Source of the DNA: Pseudomonas putida
GTDB lineage: Bacteria > Pseudomonadota > Gammaproteobacteria > Pseudomonadales > Pseudomonadaceae
Assembly (NCBI RefSeq): GCF_030159595.1
Contig: NZ_BSKJ01000003.1
Location: 62,001 to 126,000 of the forward strand
Direction of reading: 5' to 3'
Length of the DNA stretch: 64,000 bases
Below the pieces are notes generated by a model, which saw only the letters and a list, made by a program, of their open reading frames with translations, was not told where the DNA came from and searched no databases. Numbering within the stretch: position 1 is the stretch's first letter; the number at the start of each line of letters is the position of its first letter. Position numbers and translations under genes: made by a program. This document shows, in pieces, positions 10,031 to 19,931 of the stretch.

Positions 10031-10148
10031 GCCTGTTCCGGCCTCATCGCCGGCAAGCCAGCTCCCACAGGTGTTGCACCGCCCATGAGGCCAGTGCTGT
10101 ACCTGTGGGAGCTGGCTTGCCGGCGATGAGGCCGGAGCGGCCAGCACA
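10031..10148. repeat. REP-like inverted pair in the prpC-acnD gap
   Basis: CCGGCCTCATCGCCGGCAAG...GCTCCCACAGGT is followed, about 30 bp on, by its reverse complement ending GGCGATGAGGCCGG. The arms are a different REP subtype (GCCGGCAAGCCAGC) from those in the prpB-prpC gap. Confidence 0.8.
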
Positions 10149-10203
10149 GGACAGTAATTAGAAAGTTTTCCACGACCGTACCGTGACCGAGCCCGATAAC
10201 CCT

Positions 10204-12792
10204 ATGAACACTGCATTCCGCAAGCACCTGCCAGGCACCGACCTGGACTACTTCGATGCCCGTGCCGCGGTCGAGGCGATCATGCCCGGCGCCTACGACG
10301 GCCTGCCCTACACCTCCCGCGTGCTCGCCGAAAACCTGGTGCGCCGCTGCGACCCGGCCACCCTCGATGCCTCGCTGAGCCAGTTGATCGAGCGCAAGCG
10401 CGACCTCGACTTCCCATGGTTCCCGGCCCGCGTGGTGTGCCACGACATCCTCGGCCAGACAGCGCTGGTCGACCTGGCCGGCCTGCGTGACGCCATTGCC
10501 GACAAAGGCGGTGACCCGGCCGCGGTCAACCCGGTGGTGCCGGTGCAACTGATCGTCGACCACTCGCTGGCCGTCGAGTGTGGTGGCTTCGACCCACAGG
10601 CGTTCGAAAAGAACCGCGCCATTGAAGACCGCCGCAACGAAGACCGCTTCCACTTCATCAACTGGACCAAGAAGGCGTTCAAGAACGTCGATGTGATCCA
10701 GCCGGGCAACGGCATCATGCATCAGATCAACCTGGAGAAGATGTCGCCTGTCATCCACAGCGATCGCGGCGTAGCCTACCCGGACACTTGCGTCGGCACC
10801 GACAGCCACACCCCGCATGTCGACGCCCTGGGCGTGATCGCCATCGGCGTCGGTGGCCTTGAGGCTGAAAACGTGATGCTCGGCCGTGCCTCGTGGATGC
10901 GCCTGCCGGAAATCGTCGGCGTCGAGTTGACCGGTAAGCTGGCACCGAACATTACCGCTACTGACCTGGTGCTGGCCCTGACCGAGTTCCTGCGCAAGCA
11001 GAAAGTCGTTGGCGCGTACCTGGAGTTCCACGGCGAGGGTGCCCGCGCCCTGACCCTGGGCGATCGCGCCACCATTTCCAACATGGCCCCGGAATACGGC
11101 GCCACCGCAGCGATGTTCGCCATCGACCAGCAGACCATCGACTACCTGCGCTTGACCGGCCGCGAAGAACAACAGGTCAAGCTGGTGGAAACCTACGCCA
11201 AGGCCGCCGGCCTGTGGGCCGACAGCCTGGGTGCTGCCGTCTATGAGCGCACCCTGAACTTCGACTTGTCGGGCGTGGTGCGCAACATGGCCGGCCCGTC
11301 CAACCCGCACGCCCGCGTTGCCACCAGCGACCTGGCGGCCAAAGGCATCGCCGGCAGCTGGGAAGACGTGCCGGGGCAAATGCCTGACGGCGCGGTGATC
11401 ATCGCGGCCATCACCAGTTGCACCAACACCAGCAACCCGCGCAACGTGATTGCCGCAGGCCTGATTGCACGCAATGCCAACAGACTGGGCCTGGCCCGCA
11501 AGCCGTGGGTCAAGTCGTCGCTGGCGCCGGGCTCGAAGGCTGTGCAGTTGTACCTGGAAGAGGCGGGGCTGGAGAAGGAGCTGGAGCAACTCGGCTTTGG
11601 CATCGTCGCCTTCGCCTGCACCACCTGCAACGGCATGTCCGGTGCCCTGGACCCTGTGATCCAGCAAGAAATCATCGACCGCGACCTGTACGCCACCGCT
11701 GTGCTTTCGGGTAACCGCAACTTCGACGGGCGTATCCACCCGTATGCCAAGCAGGCCTTCCTGGCTTCGCCGCCGCTGGTGGTGGCCTATGCCATTGCCG
11801 GTACCATCCGTTTCGACATCGAGAAGGACGTGCTGGGCGTGGTCGATGGCAAGGAAATTCGCCTCAAGGACATCTGGCCAAGTGATGAAGAGATCGACGC
11901 CGTGGTGCGTGCTGCGGTCAAGCCAGAGCAGTTCCGCAAGGTGTACATCCCGATGTTCGCCATCGAGGAAGACCGTGGGCCGAAGGTAGCACCGCTGTAC
12001 GACTGGCGTCCGATGAGCACCTACATCCGCCGCCCGCCATACTGGGAAGGTGCCCTTGCCGGTGAGCGTACCCTGCGCGGCATGCGCCCGCTGGCGGTGC
12101 TGCCGGACAACATCACCACCGACCACCTGTCGCCGTCCAACGCCATCATGCTCGACAGCGCCGCCGGTGAGTACCTGGCTAAAATGGGCTTGCCGGAAGA
12201 GGACTTCAACTCCTACGCCACTCACCGTGGCGACCACCTGACCGCCCAGCGCGCCACCTTCGCCAACCCCAAGTTGTTCAACGAAATGGTGCGCAAGGAA
12301 GACGGCAGCGTGAAGCAGGGTTCGCTGGCGCGAATCGAGCCAGAAGGCAAGGTTACCCGCATGTGGGAGGCCATCGAGACCTACATGCAGCGCAAGCAGC
12401 CGCTGATCATCGTTGCCGGTGCCGACTACGGCCAGGGTTCGTCGCGTGATTGGGCGGCCAAGGGCGTGCGCCTGGCGGGTGTCGAGGCGATCGTCGCTGA
12501 AGGCTTCGAGCGCATTCACCGTACCAACCTGGTGGGCATGGGTGTACTGCCGCTGGAATTCAAGCCGGGCACCGACCGCAAGACCCTGGGCCTGGACGGT
12601 AGCGAGACGTATGACGTGCTGGGTGCGCGCACGCCAAGGGCGACATTGACCCTGGTGGTTACCCGCAGCAATGGCGAGCGCCTGGAAGTGCCGGTGACTT
12701 GCCGCCTGGATACCGCCGAGGAAGTGTCGATCTACGAGGCGGGTGGCGTGCTGCAGCGCTTTGCCCAGGACTTCCTCGAAGCGACCGCCTAA
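10204..12792 (+). CDS. acnD: AcnD, Fe/S-dependent 2-methylcitrate dehydratase
   Basis: This aconitase-family protein of 862 residues dehydrates 2-methylcitrate to an aconitate isomer, which PrpF then isomerises. Three cluster-ligand Cys residues are visible in TSCTNTSNPRN and CTTCNGMSG, and the swivelling C-terminal domain has YGQGSSRDWAAKG. The ATG at 10204 (MNTAFRKHLPG) matches the usual family start; an in-frame GTG at 10183 is possible, and neither has a good ribosome site. AcnD and PrpF together replace PrpD in many proteobacteria, yet prpD is also present here. Confidence 0.93.
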   Translation: MNTAFRKHLPGTDLDYFDARAAVEAIMPGAYDGLPYTSRVLAENLVRRCDPATLDASLSQLIERKRDLDFPWFPARVVCHDILGQTALVDLAGLRDAIADKGGDPAAVNPVVPVQLIVDHSLAVECGGFDPQAFEKNRAIEDRRNEDRFHFINWTKKAFKNVDVIQPGNGIMHQINLEKMSPVIHSDRGVAYPDTCVGTDSHTPHVDALGVIAIGVGGLEAENVMLGRASWMRLPEIVGVELTGKLAPNITATDLVLALTEFLRKQKVVGAYLEFHGEGARALTLGDRATISNMAPEYGATAAMFAIDQQTIDYLRLTGREEQQVKLVETYAKAAGLWADSLGAAVYERTLNFDLSGVVRNMAGPSNPHARVATSDLAAKGIAGSWEDVPGQMPDGAVIIAAITSCTNTSNPRNVIAAGLIARNANRLGLARKPWVKSSLAPGSKAVQLYLEEAGLEKELEQLGFGIVAFACTTCNGMSGALDPVIQQEIIDRDLYATAVLSGNRNFDGRIHPYAKQAFLASPPLVVAYAIAGTIRFDIEKDVLGVVDGKEIRLKDIWPSDEEIDAVVRAAVKPEQFRKVYIPMFAIEEDRGPKVAPLYDWRPMSTYIRRPPYWEGALAGERTLRGMRPLAVLPDNITTDHLSPSNAIMLDSAAGEYLAKMGLPEEDFNSYATHRGDHLTAQRATFANPKLFNEMVRKEDGSVKQGSLARIEPEGKVTRMWEAIETYMQRKQPLIIVAGADYGQGSSRDWAAKGVRLAGVEAIVAEGFERIHRTNLVGMGVLPLEFKPGTDRKTLGLDGSETYDVLGARTPRATLTLVVTRSNGERLEVPVTCRLDTAEEVSIYEAGGVLQRFAQDFLEATA

Positions 12793-12812
12793 CCAAGAGC
12801 AGCGCGGTCTCT

Positions 12813-12900
12813 TGTAGGAGCGGCTTTAGCCGCGAATGCGATAGCAGGTACAACACTGTTGCCTGATCGGACGCATTCGCGGGTGAACCCGCTCCTACAG
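12813..12900. repeat. REP-like inverted pair in the acnD-prpF gap
   Basis: TGTAGGAGCGGCTTTAGCCGCGAATGCG on the left is answered by CGCATTCGCGGGTGAACCCGCTCCTACA on the right, with about 30 bp between. This is the TAGGAGCGG REP subtype. Confidence 0.78.
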
Positions 12901-12926
12901 GGGGCTGTGCAAGACAGGAATTGAAC

Positions 12927-14117
12927 ATGGCTCACGTACCGCAAGTGAAAATCCCCGCCACCTATATCCGTGGCGGCACCAGCAAAGGCGTGTTCTTCCG
13001 CCTTCAAGACCTGCCTGAGCAGGCGCAGATCCCAGGCCCGGCACGCGATGCACTGCTGCTGCGGGTAATCGGCAGCCCCGACCCCTACGGCAAGCAGATC
13101 GACGGCATGGGCGGTGCGACGTCCAGCACCAGCAAGACGGTGATCCTGTCGCAAAGCATCAAGCCTGGGCACGATGTCGACTACCTGTTCGGCCAGGTCA
13201 GCATCGACAAGGCCTTCGTCGACTGGAGCGGCAACTGTGGCAACCTGTCCGCAGCGGTCGGTTCGTTCGCCATCAGCAGTGGCCTGGTTGACTCAACGCG
13301 CATTCCGCGTAACGGCATCGCCACGGTGCGCATCTGGCAGGCCAACATCGGCAAGACCATCATCGCCCATGTTCCGATCACAGAAGGTGAAGTGCAGGAA
13401 ACCGGCGATTTCGAGCTGGATGGGGTGACCTTCCCGGCGGCCGAGGTGCAGTTGGAGTTCCTCGACCCGGCGGCCGACGAAGACGGTGACGGCGGTTCAA
13501 TGTTCCCGACCGGTAACCTGGTCGATGACCTGGAGGTGCCGGGCGTGGGTACCTTCAAGGCGACCCTGATCAATGCCGGCATTCCGACCATCTTCGTCAA
13601 CGCGGCCGATATCGGCTACACCGGCGCCGAACTGCAGGACGCGATCAACGGCGACCCGCAGGCGCTGCTGCGTTTCGAGACCATTCGTGCTTACGGTGCC
13701 GTGCGCATGGGCCTGATTGAGAACGTCGACCAGGCAGCCGGACGTCAGCACACACCAAAAGTGGCGTTCGTTGCGCCGCCGAGCACCTACACTGCGTCCA
13801 GTGGCAAGGCGGTGCAAGCGGGTGATATCGACCTGCTGGTGCGCGCCTTGTCCATGGGTAAGCTGCACCATGCGATGATGGGGACGGCTGCGGTGGCGAT
13901 TGGCACTGCGGCGGCCATTCCGGGCACGCTGGTCAACCTCGCGGCTGGCGGGGGTGAGCGTAGCGCCGTGCGTTTCGGCCACCCCTCGGGCACCTTGCGG
14001 GTCGGGGCCGAGGCGCGTCAGGTGAATGGTGAGTGGACAGTGACCAAGGCAATCATGAGCCGCAGTGCTCGCGTGCTGATGGAGGGCTGGGTTCGCGTGC
14101 CTGGCGATAGCTTCTAA
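12927..14117 (+). CDS. prpF: PrpF, aconitate isomerase acting with AcnD
   Basis: This 396-residue PrpF-family protein has the diaminopimelate-epimerase-like fold of two similar halves. PrpF isomerises the 2-methylaconitate made by AcnD so that aconitase can hydrate it. The N-terminal YIRGGTSKGVFF and GNCGNLSAAVG (about residues 108-118) are family hallmarks, the second carrying a conserved Cys. The ATG at 12927 follows GACAGGAA at a good distance, which favours it over the TTG at 12921. The position after acnD is the usual one. Confidence 0.93.
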   Translation: MAHVPQVKIPATYIRGGTSKGVFFRLQDLPEQAQIPGPARDALLLRVIGSPDPYGKQIDGMGGATSSTSKTVILSQSIKPGHDVDYLFGQVSIDKAFVDWSGNCGNLSAAVGSFAISSGLVDSTRIPRNGIATVRIWQANIGKTIIAHVPITEGEVQETGDFELDGVTFPAAEVQLEFLDPAADEDGDGGSMFPTGNLVDDLEVPGVGTFKATLINAGIPTIFVNAADIGYTGAELQDAINGDPQALLRFETIRAYGAVRMGLIENVDQAAGRQHTPKVAFVAPPSTYTASSGKAVQAGDIDLLVRALSMGKLHHAMMGTAAVAIGTAAAIPGTLVNLAAGGGERSAVRFGHPSGTLRVGAEARQVNGEWTVTKAIMSRSARVLMEGWVRVPGDSF

Positions 14118-14143
14118 CGCACCACTGGCGCTCGGCTTCAAGA

Positions 14144-14260
14144 GGGGCCGCTGTGCGGCCCTTCGCGGGCAAGCCCGCTCCCACAGGGTAATCACAGGGT
14201 TTGAATGCTGTGTTATTCCTGTGGGAGCGGGCTTGCCCGCGAAGGGCTGCACAGCAGCCC
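14144..14260. repeat. REP-like inverted pair in the prpF-prpD gap
   Basis: GGGGCCGCTGTGCGGCCCTTCGCGGGCAAGCCCGCTCCCACAGG is mirrored after about 30 bp by CCTGTGGGAGCGGGCTTGCCCGCGAAGGGC. The stems are nearly perfect. Confidence 0.8.
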
Positions 14261-14278
14261 CCTTCACAGGAGCTGGAT

Positions 14279-15763
14279 ATGAGCGCCAACGTTGACCTCA
14301 ACGACCGCCCGGACTACGACCGGGTGCTGCAAACCCTGGCCGACTACGCCCTCGGCTACCCGGTCGATTCCGCCGAAGCCCTCGACACCGCACGCAACTG
14401 CCTGATGGACACCCTGGGCTGCGGTCTGCTGGCGCTGCGCTTCCCCGAGTGCACCAAACTGCTCGGCCCCCAGGTGGAAGGCACGCTGGTCCCCAATGGT
14501 GCCCGCGTCCCCGGCACCGCTTACCGCCTCGACCCGGTCAAGGCCGCCTGGGATATTGGCTGCACTGTGCGCTGGCTGGACTACAACGACACCTGGCTGG
14601 CCGCCGAATGGGCGCACCCCTCAGACAATCTCGGCGGCATCCTGGCTGTTGCTGATCACCTGTCACAGAAGCATGTTGCTGCAGGTGAAGCGCCGCTGCT
14701 GATGCGTGATGTGCTCGAAGCCATGGTCATGGCCCATGAGATCCAGGGCGTGCTTGCACTGGAAAACGCCTTCAATCGCGTCGGCCTCGATCATGTGATT
14801 CTGGTGAAGGTGGCCTCAACGGCTGTATGCGCCAAGTTGATGGGCGCCAACCGCGAACAGATGCTCTCGGCGTTGTCCCATGCCTTCGTCGATGGCCAGG
14901 CCCTGCGTACCTATCGGCACGCGCCCAATGCCGGCTCACGCAAGTCCTGGGCGGCTGGTGATGCGTCCAGCCGTGGCGTGCGCCTGGCCGATATCGCCCT
15001 GCGCGGTGAGATGGGCGTACCGGGTGTGCTCACGGCGCCACAATGGGGCTTCTACGACGTATCGTTCAGCCATACCAACAAGGACCTGGCGCTCAAGCCC
15101 GCCGGGCAGTACGAACTGCGTCTGCCTCAGGCCTTGGGCAGCTATGTGATGGAAAACGTGCTGTTCAAGGTCAGCTTCCCTGCCGAATTTCACGCCCAGA
15201 CTGCCTGCGAAGCGGCGGTCACCCTGCACCCACGGGTACGTAACCGCCTGCATGAAATCGACCGCATCGTCATCACCACCCAGGAGTCGGCAATCCGCAT
15301 CATTTCCAAGAGCGGCCCGCTGGCCAATGCCGCTGACCGTGACCACTGTTTGCAGTACATGGTGGCAGTGCCGTTGATCTTCGGGCATCTGGTGGCAGAG
15401 CACTATGAAGATGCCTTCCATGCCAGCCACCCCAGCATCGACCGCCTGCGCGAGAAGATGGAAGTGGTGGAAGACCCGCGCTTCAGCCGCGAGTACCTGG
15501 AGCCGGACAAACGTTCGATCGCCAATGCGCTGCAGGTGTTCTTCAAAGACGGCAGCAGTACTGAGCAGGTGGTGGTGGAGTACCCGATCGGGCACCGACG
15601 GCGGCGAGGGGAGGGTATACCCCTGCTGGAGGCAAAATTCAGGGCCAACCTGGCGACGCGGTTTGCGCGGCAGCGGTGTGGCGAGATTGTAGAGGTGTGC
15701 AAGGATCAGCAGAGGCTGGAGGGGATGGCTGTGCACCGGTTTGTGGATTTGTTCGTGATCTGA
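14279..15763 (+). CDS. prpD: PrpD, 2-methylcitrate dehydratase
   Basis: This 494-residue PrpD/MmgE-family, Fe/S-independent dehydratase of the methylcitrate cycle has the all-helical N-terminal domain and small alpha/beta lid of the family. Conserved segments include [14 protein letters not shown] (about residues 35-48), [13 protein letters not shown] and [11 protein letters not shown]. The ATG at 14279 follows AGGAGCTGGAT; an upstream in-frame extension to 14201 only translates REP sequence. It duplicates the AcnD-PrpF step and may give both routes in one organism. Confidence 0.93.
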   Translation: MSANVDLNDRPDYDRVLQTLADYALGYPVDSAEALDTARNCLMDTLGCGLLALRFPECTKLLGPQVEGTLVPNGARVPGTAYRLDPVKAAWDIGCTVRWLDYNDTWLAAEWAHPSDNLGGILAVADHLSQKHVAAGEAPLLMRDVLEAMVMAHEIQGVLALENAFNRVGLDHVILVKVASTAVCAKLMGANREQMLSALSHAFVDGQALRTYRHAPNAGSRKSWAAGDASSRGVRLADIALRGEMGVPGVLTAPQWGFYDVSFSHTNKDLALKPAGQYELRLPQALGSYVMENVLFKVSFPAEFHAQTACEAAVTLHPRVRNRLHEIDRIVITTQESAIRIISKSGPLANAADRDHCLQYMVAVPLIFGHLVAEHYEDAFHASHPSIDRLREKMEVVEDPRFSREYLEPDKRSIANALQVFFKDGSSTEQVVVEYPIGHRRRRGEGIPLLEAKFRANLATRFARQRCGEIVEVCKDQQRLEGMAVHRFVDLFVI

Positions 15764-15776
15764 GGTTGTCTGTACT

Positions 15777-15875
15777 GGCCCTATCGCCGGCAAGCCAGCT
15801 CCCACAGGTACTCCACAGGCCTTGAGAGCTGTGGAGTACCTGTGGGAGCTGGCTTGCCGGTGATAGGGCCGGAGC
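15777..15875. repeat. REP-like inverted pair downstream of prpD
   Basis: GGCCCTATCGCCGGCAAGCCAGCTCCCACAGGTACTCCACAG is mirrored by CTGTGGAGTACCTGTGGGAGCTGGCTTGCCGGTGATAGGGCC. This is the most complete pair in the window and stands just before a terminator. Confidence 0.82.
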
Positions 15876-15885
15876 AGGCATAACA

Positions 15886-15917
15886 AAGAAGCCCCGGCAT
15901 TTCTGCCGGGGCTTCTT
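15886..15917. terminator. Bidirectional terminator between prpD and acnB
   Basis: A perfect 13-bp stem (AAGAAGCCCCGGC / GCCGGGGCTTCTT) with a 6-base loop is bounded by A and T runs. It can act for prpD on the plus strand and acnB on the minus strand. Confidence 0.85.
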
Positions 15918-15948
15918 GTAGCTTGCAGCTTACAACTTGCCGCTCACC

Positions 15949-18558
15949 TTACGCCTGAACCACCGGGATCTTGGCGTTGGCTGCCGCTTCGCGGAACTCG
16001 GCGATCTGGTCGAAGCTCAGGTAGCGGTAAACGTCGGCAGCCATGCTGTCGATGTCTTTCGCGTACTGCATGTACTCTTCAACAGTCGGCAGCTTGCCGA
16101 TGATCGAAGCGACAGCAGCCAGCTCGGCCGATGCCAGGTACACGTTGGTGGCGTCGCCCAGACGGTTCGGGAAGTTACGGGTCGAGGTGGAGACCACGGT
16201 CGAACCGGTCTGCACACGTGCCTGGTTACCCATGCACAGCGAGCAACCTGGCATTTCCATGCGCGCACCGGCCTTGCCGTAGATGCCGTAGTAGCCTTCT
16301 TCGGTCAGCTGGTGAGCATCCATCTTGGTTGGCGGAGCCAGCCACAGACGGGTCGGGATACCGCCCTTGACCTTGTCCAGCAGCTTGCCGGCAGCGCGGA
16401 AGTGACCGATGTTGGTCATGCACGAACCGATGAACACTTCGTCGATCTTCTCGCCCTGTACCGAAGACAGCAGGCGGGCATCGTCCGGGTCGTTCGGCGC
16501 GCAGAGCACAGGCTCTTTGACGTCGGCCAGGTCGATTTCGATGATTTCGGCGTACTCGGCATCGGCATCAGCCGACAGCAGCTCCGGCTTGGCCAGCCAG
16601 GCTTCCATGGCCTGGGCGCGACGCTCCAGGGTGCGTGGGTCGCCGTAGCCTTCGCCGATCATCCAGCGCAGCAGGGTGATGTTGGATTGCAGGTACTCGG
16701 CGATGGCCTTCTCTGGCAGCTTGATGGTGCAACCGGCAGCGGAACGCTCGGCCGAGGCGTCGGACAGCTCGAAAGCCTGCTCGACGGTCAGTTCGTCCAG
16801 GCCTTCGATTTCCAGGATGCGGCCGGAGAAGGCGTTTTTCTTGCCCTTCTTCTCGACGGTCAGCAGGCCTTTCTGGATGGCGTAGTAAGGGATGGCATGA
16901 ACCAGGTCACGCAGGGTGATGCCAGGTTGCAGTTTGCCCTTGAAGCGCACCAGGATCGACTCTGGCATGTCCAGCGGCATGACGCCGGTGGCAGCCGCGA
17001 AGGCCACCAGGCCGGAACCGGCCGGGAACGAAATGCCGATCGGGAAGCGGGTGTGCGAGTCGCCACCGGTACCCACGGTGTCAGGCATCAGCATGCGGTT
17101 CAGCCAGCTGTGGATGATGCCGTCGCCTGGGCGCAGCGACACACCGCCACGCGTGCGGATGAAGTCTGGCAGGGTGTGGTGGGTGGTGACGTCGATCGGC
17201 TTCGGATAAGCCGCGGTGTGGCAGAACGACTGCATGACCAGGTCGGCGGAGAAGCCCAGGCACGCCAGGTCTTTCAGTTCGTCGCGGGTCATCGGGCCAG
17301 TGGTGTCCTGGGAACCGACGGTGGTCATCTTCGGCTCGCAGTAGGCACCTGGGCGCACGCCCTGGCCTTCTGGCAGGCCACAAGCACGGCCGACCATCTT
17401 CTGCGCCAGGGTGAAGCCCTTGCCGGAATCGGCAGGCTGCTCTGGCTTCTTGAACAGGTCGGAAGCACCCAGGTTCAGCTCTGCACGGGCTTTTTCGGTC
17501 AGGCCACGACCGACGATCAGCGGGATACGGCCGCCAGCGCGTACTTCGTCCAGCAGGACTTCAGTCTTCAGCGCGAAGCTGGTGACCAGCTCGTCGCTTT
17601 CGTGACGGCGCACTTCACCTTTGAACGGGTAAACGTCGATGACGTCGCCCATGGCCAGGTTGGTGCAGTCGAATTCGATCGGCAGGGCGCCGGCGTCTTC
17701 CATGGTGTTGTAGAAGATCGGGGCGATCTTGGTGCCGAAGCAGAAACCACCGGCGCGCTTGTTCGGCACGTACGGGATGTCGTCACCGAAGAACCACAGG
17801 ACCGAGTTGGTGGCGGATTTACGCGACGAACCGGTACCGACCACGTCACCGACGTAGGCAACCGGGAAGCCCTTGGCCTTGACGGCTTCGATCTGGGCCA
17901 GCGGGCCGACCGAACCTGGCTGCGACGGCTCGATGCCGTCACGGGCCATTTTCAGCATGGCCAGGGCGTGCAGCGGGATGTCAGGGCGCGACCAGGCGTC
18001 CGGGGCAGGGGACAGGTCGTCGGTGTTGGTTTCGCCGGGCACCTTGAATACGGTCAGGGTGTACTTGTCGGCGATGGCCGGGCGCGAGGTGAACCACTCG
18101 CCGGCAGCCCAGGATTCCAGCACGGCCTTGGCGTGAACGTTGCCGGCCTTGGCTTTTTCGGCCACGTCGTGGAAGGCATCGAACATCAGCAGGGTGTGCT
18201 TGAGCTGTTCGGCCGCGACGGCGCCCAGTTCGGCGTCATCCAGCAGTGCGACCAGCGTTTCGATGTTGTAGCCGCCCTGCATGGTGCCGAGCAGTTCGGT
18301 GGCGTGCTTGCGGTCGATCAGTGGCGACGTGGCTTCGCCCTTGGCGATGGCAGAGAGGAAAGCGGCCTTGACGTAGGCAGCTTCGTCGACCCCTGGCGGT
18401 ACGCGGTTGGTGATCAGGTCTACGAGGAAGGCTTCTTCGCCGGCCGGCGGGTTTTTCAGCAGCTCGACCAGGCCTGCAGTTTGTTCGGCGTTCAGCGGCT
18501 GGGGCACGATACCCAGGGCGGCACGCTCTTCGATGTGTTTGCGGTAGGCTTCAAGCAC
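15949..18558 (-). CDS. acnB: AcnB, aconitate hydratase B
   Basis: This protein of 869 residues (E. coli AcnB has 865) is the main TCA-cycle aconitase and also a candidate 2-methylaconitate hydratase for the prp pathway. The N-terminal HEAT-like and swivel domains are followed by catalytic domains with the cluster ligands in [23 protein letters not shown] and [13 protein letters not shown] prefer the GTG at 18558 ([17 protein letters not shown]), since AcnB proteins usually begin with LEAYRKH and AGGGA lies 7 bases upstream; an ATG at 18573 would add MREIT. Confidence 0.94.
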   Translation of the reverse strand: MLEAYRKHIEERAALGIVPQPLNAEQTAGLVELLKNPPAGEEAFLVDLITNRVPPGVDEAAYVKAAFLSAIAKGEATSPLIDRKHATELLGTMQGGYNIETLVALLDDAELGAVAAEQLKHTLLMFDAFHDVAEKAKAGNVHAKAVLESWAAGEWFTSRPAIADKYTLTVFKVPGETNTDDLSPAPDAWSRPDIPLHALAMLKMARDGIEPSQPGSVGPLAQIEAVKAKGFPVAYVGDVVGTGSSRKSATNSVLWFFGDDIPYVPNKRAGGFCFGTKIAPIFYNTMEDAGALPIEFDCTNLAMGDVIDVYPFKGEVRRHESDELVTSFALKTEVLLDEVRAGGRIPLIVGRGLTEKARAELNLGASDLFKKPEQPADSGKGFTLAQKMVGRACGLPEGQGVRPGAYCEPKMTTVGSQDTTGPMTRDELKDLACLGFSADLVMQSFCHTAAYPKPIDVTTHHTLPDFIRTRGGVSLRPGDGIIHSWLNRMLMPDTVGTGGDSHTRFPIGISFPAGSGLVAFAAATGVMPLDMPESILVRFKGKLQPGITLRDLVHAIPYYAIQKGLLTVEKKGKKNAFSGRILEIEGLDELTVEQAFELSDASAERSAAGCTIKLPEKAIAEYLQSNITLLRWMIGEGYGDPRTLERRAQAMEAWLAKPELLSADADAEYAEIIEIDLADVKEPVLCAPNDPDDARLLSSVQGEKIDEVFIGSCMTNIGHFRAAGKLLDKVKGGIPTRLWLAPPTKMDAHQLTEEGYYGIYGKAGARMEMPGCSLCMGNQARVQTGSTVVSTSTRNFPNRLGDATNVYLASAELAAVASIIGKLPTVEEYMQYAKDIDSMAADVYRYLSFDQIAEFREAAANAKIPVVQA

Positions 18559-18964
18559 AGTTATTTCCCTCATCAGTGGTCCCTAAAGGGGGTCCGGGAC
18601 GCTTATCCAGCATTCAATGCACCCATGCGCTGCCACGGCTTTGTGGGCCGCCCAGCCAGGGTCGCAAGGAATCCTTACAGAAGCTGCTTTCAAAGTTTTA
18701 CGCCTGCAGAACGGGGAGCTGATGAGGGCTGGCGCGGGCATGCGAGGGATGCATGGCCCGGGCCAACGCCGTTCTACCGGATTAACTGTGCTCGTGACGC
18801 TTTGAAAACAGCTTCCAACGGACATTGTTGCCTTTGAAAAGGCGGGTTGATTCTACGGCAAAAAAAGCCCGAAGGTAAGGCGCCGAAGATGACTTTAACG
18901 AGTGACCCTGGTTAGACAAAGGGCTAACATGGGGCCGTGTTCCACCGCCAAGCTGTTGTTTTTC
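18559..18964. other. Divergent intergenic region upstream of acnB, with a long-spaced inverted repeat
   Basis: These 400 bp hold no credible gene. The only structure I see is a 16-bp inverted repeat with one mismatch (18680-18695 and 18800-18815). The acnB promoter must lie here, but no clear boxes can be named. Confidence 0.6.
18680..18815. repeat. Inverted repeat with 104-bp spacer (MITE-like or regulatory)
   Basis: GAAGCTGCTTTCAAAG at 18680-18695 matches the reverse complement of 18800-18815 (GAAGCTGTTTTCAAAG) at 15 of 16 positions, with weaker similarity continuing inward. The ends resemble terminal inverted repeats, but I see no target-site duplication. Confidence 0.5.
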
Positions 18965-19444
18965 ATGTCCAACAAGTCCATCAAGACCCCTTGCGTCGGC
19001 CTGTGCTCCACGGTGTACGGAGACACGGTGTGCCGTGGCTGCAAGCGTTTTCACCACGAAGTGATCAACTGGAACGGTTACGACGACGCGCAGAAGCGTG
19101 CGGTGTGGCTGCGTCTTGAACAGTTGCTGGTGCAGGTGATGATGGCCAAGCTGGAGGTGTTCGACAAAGGCTTGCTGCGCCAGCAACTGGAGCAGCGTTC
19201 CATCCGCTTTGTCGAGCAGCAGTCGGAATATTGCTGGGCGTACCAGCTGATTGCCCGCGGGGCGCGGATGATCCGTGACCTGGAGGCCTACGGCATGGTA
19301 TTGCTGCCGGAGTTCCGCGACTGGGAACTGCCGCAATTGCGCGATGCCATCGACCGCGAATTTTTCCTGCTTTCAGAAGCGCATTACCAGCGCTACATCG
19401 CCCCCAGCTTCCTGCGCGATGCCTTGCAAACGGGGCAAGGCTGA
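18965..19444 (+). CDS. DUF1289 domain protein
   Basis: This protein of 159 residues has an N-terminal DUF1289 domain whose four Cys residues (TPCVGLCSTVYGDTVCRGC, about residues 7-25) form a likely zinc or iron-sulfur site. The FHHEVINWNGYDDAQKRAVW segment is also a family signature. The remaining 100 residues are a helical extension of unknown role. The ATG at 18965 was chosen because the conserved domain starts at once; GTG at 18902 and ATG at 18929 would give longer N termini. The function is unknown. Confidence 0.8.
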   Translation: MSNKSIKTPCVGLCSTVYGDTVCRGCKRFHHEVINWNGYDDAQKRAVWLRLEQLLVQVMMAKLEVFDKGLLRQQLEQRSIRFVEQQSEYCWAYQLIARGARMIRDLEAYGMVLLPEFRDWELPQLRDAIDREFFLLSEAHYQRYIAPSFLRDALQTGQG

Positions 19445-19465
19445 AGCTATTCAATAACGCTACCA

Positions 19466-19495
19466 GCCTCTTCGCGGGCAAGCCCGCGAAGAGGC
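19466..19495. terminator. REP-derived perfect hairpin between DUF1289 gene and queD
   Basis: A perfect 14-bp stem (GCCTCTTCGCGGGC / GCCCGCGAAGAGGC, loop AA) lies between the two convergent stop codons. It is a single REP unit and may act as a weak terminator or an mRNA end stabiliser. Confidence 0.65.
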
Positions 19496-19511
19496 CAGTG
19501 AAGCGACCGAA

Positions 19512-19868
19512 TCAGTCGCCGGTGTATTCACACCCGCTGGTGCAAGTTTCGTGGATGCGCACCTTCGACAGCTCCGGCATCAGCGGCTTGACCTGTTCCC
19601 AGATCCACTTGGCGATCACTTCGCTGGTCGGGTTTTCCAGGCCAGGGATGTCGTTCAGGTAGTTGTGGTCCAGTTGCTCGTAGATCGGCTTGAAGATCGC
19701 CTTGACCTCGGCGAAGTCGCGGATCCAGCCGGTGTGCGGGTCCAACGGGCCGGTCAGGTGCAGGCCGACCTTGAACGAATGACCATGCAGGCGGCCGCAT
19801 TTGTGCCCTTCGGGAACGTGGGGCAGGCGGTGGGCCGATTCGAATGTGAATTCCTTGAAGATTTCCAC
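19512..19868 (-). CDS. queD: QueD, 6-carboxy-5,6,7,8-tetrahydropterin synthase
   Basis: This 118-residue member of the 6-pyruvoyl-tetrahydropterin synthase family converts dihydroneopterin triphosphate to 6-carboxytetrahydropterin in queuosine synthesis. The zinc ligands are His in FESAHRLP and both His of RLHGHSF; the catalytic Cys is in [17 protein letters not shown] carries the catalytic His-Asp region. The start is [13 protein letters not shown]. It stands alone, with phage-derived debris upstream. Confidence 0.93.
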   Translation of the reverse strand: MEIFKEFTFESAHRLPHVPEGHKCGRLHGHSFKVGLHLTGPLDPHTGWIRDFAEVKAIFKPIYEQLDHNYLNDIPGLENPTSEVIAKWIWEQVKPLMPELSKVRIHETCTSGCEYTGD

Positions 19869-19931
19869 TGGTGGACCTGTATAGCTGGTGGGATAAGGGT
19901 TTGAGCGGAAATTGGCGTTTCAATGTACTGC

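Noticed and set aside
9943..12519. 858-codon open frame on the minus strand opposite acnD
   Set aside because: Antisense shadow of acnD; His/Gln/Val-rich composition without motifs.
8725..15875. Repeated palindromes considered as a CRISPR array
   Set aside because: The units are inverted pairs separated by whole genes, without regular short spacers or cas genes.
15937..18837. 966-codon open frame on the plus strand opposite acnB
   Set aside because: acnB has all aconitase cluster ligands on the minus strand; the plus frame has no recognisable fold.
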